Of a DNA stretch of 64,000 bases, positions 63,181-64,000 are shown piece after piece. Every line of letters begins with the position of its first letter. The stretch's first letter is position 1. Below the pieces are notes generated by a model. The model saw only the letters and a list, made by a program, of their open reading frames with translations, did no database searches and was not told the origin of the DNA. The stretch covers positions 62,001 through 126,000 of the forward strand of contig JBBEBP010000003.1 of assembly GCA_040882255.1 (NCBI GenBank), read 5' to 3'. Source of the stretch: PWQG01 sp040882255 (GTDB taxonomy: Bacteria; Pseudomonadota; Gammaproteobacteria; Pseudomonadales; Pseudohongiellaceae). Made by a program: the position numbers and the translations under genes.

Positions 63181-64000
63181 CACATAAACCCGTACCGTCC
63201 GTCCGCGTCACTTATGCACAGAACGGCACTTCGACTAAATCAAATGAGCTTGGTATGCGGGCGATGCAGGAACGCGCCTATGAAAAGCGAGGTGAGCAGT
63301 ACCTTTTGATTAAGTCTCCGCCAGCATCCGGTAAAAGCCGAGCGTTGATGTTTGTGGCGCTGGATAAACTCAATAATCAAGAGGTGAAAAAAGCCATAAT
63401 CGTGGTGCCCGAAAAGTCAATCGGGGCCAGCTTTGGTGATGAGCCCCTCACAAAGTATGGCTTTTACTGGGACTGGGAAGTTAAGGAAAAATGGAACCTT
63501 TGCAACACGCCTGGCGAGGACGGAAGCAAAGTTAATTCTGTAAAGTCCTTCCTGGAAAGTGATGACAGGGTGATGGTATGTACCCATTCAACGTTCCGAT
63601 TTTCCGTGGATAGGTTCGGTATTGAAGCTTTTGATGGGTGCCTGATTGCAGTCGATGAATTTCATCATGCAAGCTCTAGCGATGCGAACATACTTGGCTC
63701 GCAGTTACGAGAATTCATATCGCGGGATAAGGTGCATATTGTCGCCATGACAGGCTCATACTTTCGGGGAGACGCAGAGGCCGTCATGACGCCGGAGGAC
63801 GAGTCAAGGTTTGAAACCGTCACCTATACATATTACGAGCAGTTAAACGGATATGAACATTTAAAACAGCTGGATATTGGCTACTACTTCTATTCAGATT
63901 CATATGCGGAAAGCATACTGAAGGTGCTTGATCCGAATGAGAAGACAATCATCCACATCCCGAACGTAAACTCTCGCGAAAGCACCAAAGACAAGTATAA
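63177..64000 (+). CDS. SF2 DEAD/DEAH-type helicase, 3' end outside window
   Basis: At least 274 residues, open to the right edge. Start at ATG 63177 overlaps the CoiA-like gene by ATGA. Walker A SPPASGKSR (about 47-55), motif Ia AIIVVPEKS, Walker B VDEFHH (159-164) and motif III MTGSYF (191-196) are in order. DEFH replaces the usual DEAH/DEAD box. A nucleic-acid translocase or helicase; partner of the two genes before it. The rest of the protein is not visible. Confidence 0.85.
   Translation, partial: MTHKPVPSVRVTYAQNGTSTKSNELGMRAMQERAYEKRGEQYLLIKSPPASGKSRALMFVALDKLNNQEVKKAIIVVPEKSIGASFGDEPLTKYGFYWDWEVKEKWNLCNTPGEDGSKVNSVKSFLESDDRVMVCTHSTFRFSVDRFGIEAFDGCLIAVDEFHHASSSDANILGSQLREFISRDKVHIVAMTGSYFRGDAEAVMTPEDESRFETVTYTYYEQLNGYEHLKQLDIGYYFYSDSYAESILKVLDPNEKTIIHIPNVNSRESTKDKY

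Noticed and set aside
39704..64000. CRISPR arrays in the accessory region
   Set aside because: No regularly spaced repeats of 25-40 bases were seen; the only clustered repeats are IS21 end motifs.

Overview
The window looks like a non-enteric gammaproteobacterial chromosome, perhaps marine or halotolerant (inference). The evidence is the gene order fmdB-aspS-yebC-ruvC-ruvA-ruvB-tolQRAB-pal-cpoB-queE-queC, the block purM-purN divergent from DUF2066-hda, and DUF2069-wrbA-yihY-proS-HU. These orders are familiar from Pseudomonas-like and related orders. No species can be named from this sequence alone.

Region A (1-14136) is a one-directional cluster of large exported proteins, visibly less GC-rich than the core that follows. 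It holds the C-terminal part of a TonB-dependent receptor, a beta-propeller/amidohydrolase fusion, a Tat-exported class V aminotransferase-fold PLP enzyme, a lipoprotein RidA, a DUF5916-type outer-membrane protein, a Tat-exported sulfite-oxidase-type molybdoenzyme and a CehA/McbA-type metallohydrolase with a beta-propeller. It reads as an uptake-plus-periplasmic-degradation pathway of unknown substrate. It ends exactly at the 3' end of a tRNA-Arg(CCT) gene.

Region B (14180-39703) is GC-rich core: an MFS transporter, two arsenosugar-type glycosyltransferase genes, secreted proteins of unknown function, purine synthesis (purN, purM), hda, a translationally coupled proS-yihY-wrbA-DUF2069 operon, an HU-like protein, and then the long forward block from fmdB to queC. 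That block covers aspartyl-tRNA synthesis, Holliday-junction resolution, the Tol-Pal envelope machine and the first steps of queuosine synthesis. It closes with tRNA-Lys(TTT) and its promoter.

Region C (39704-64000) is a mosaic accessory region starting with a tyrosine integrase at the 3' end of tRNA-Lys. It contains small coupled phage-like genes, a HAD hydrolase, a complete-looking IS605-type element (tnpA/tnpB), the remains of a group II intron maturase, an IS21 end with a frameshifted istA fragment, a DEDDh exonuclease, a WYL regulator behind two unknown genes, a double-AAA ATPase, a PD-(D/E)XK nuclease overlapping an unknown gene tail to tail, DUF4105/Lnb and DUF3015 genes, a metallophosphoesterase, a second decayed copy of the AAA gene's 5' end fused to a decayed VirD4/TraG coupling-protein gene, and finally an AT-richer three-gene operon. 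That operon is an MmeI-like adenine methyltransferase, a CoiA-like nuclease and an SF2 helicase that runs off the window. This last operon is the best candidate for an undescribed defence or restriction system: the nuclease motif expected in the methyltransferase is not visible, while a separate nuclease and helicase are translationally coupled to it.
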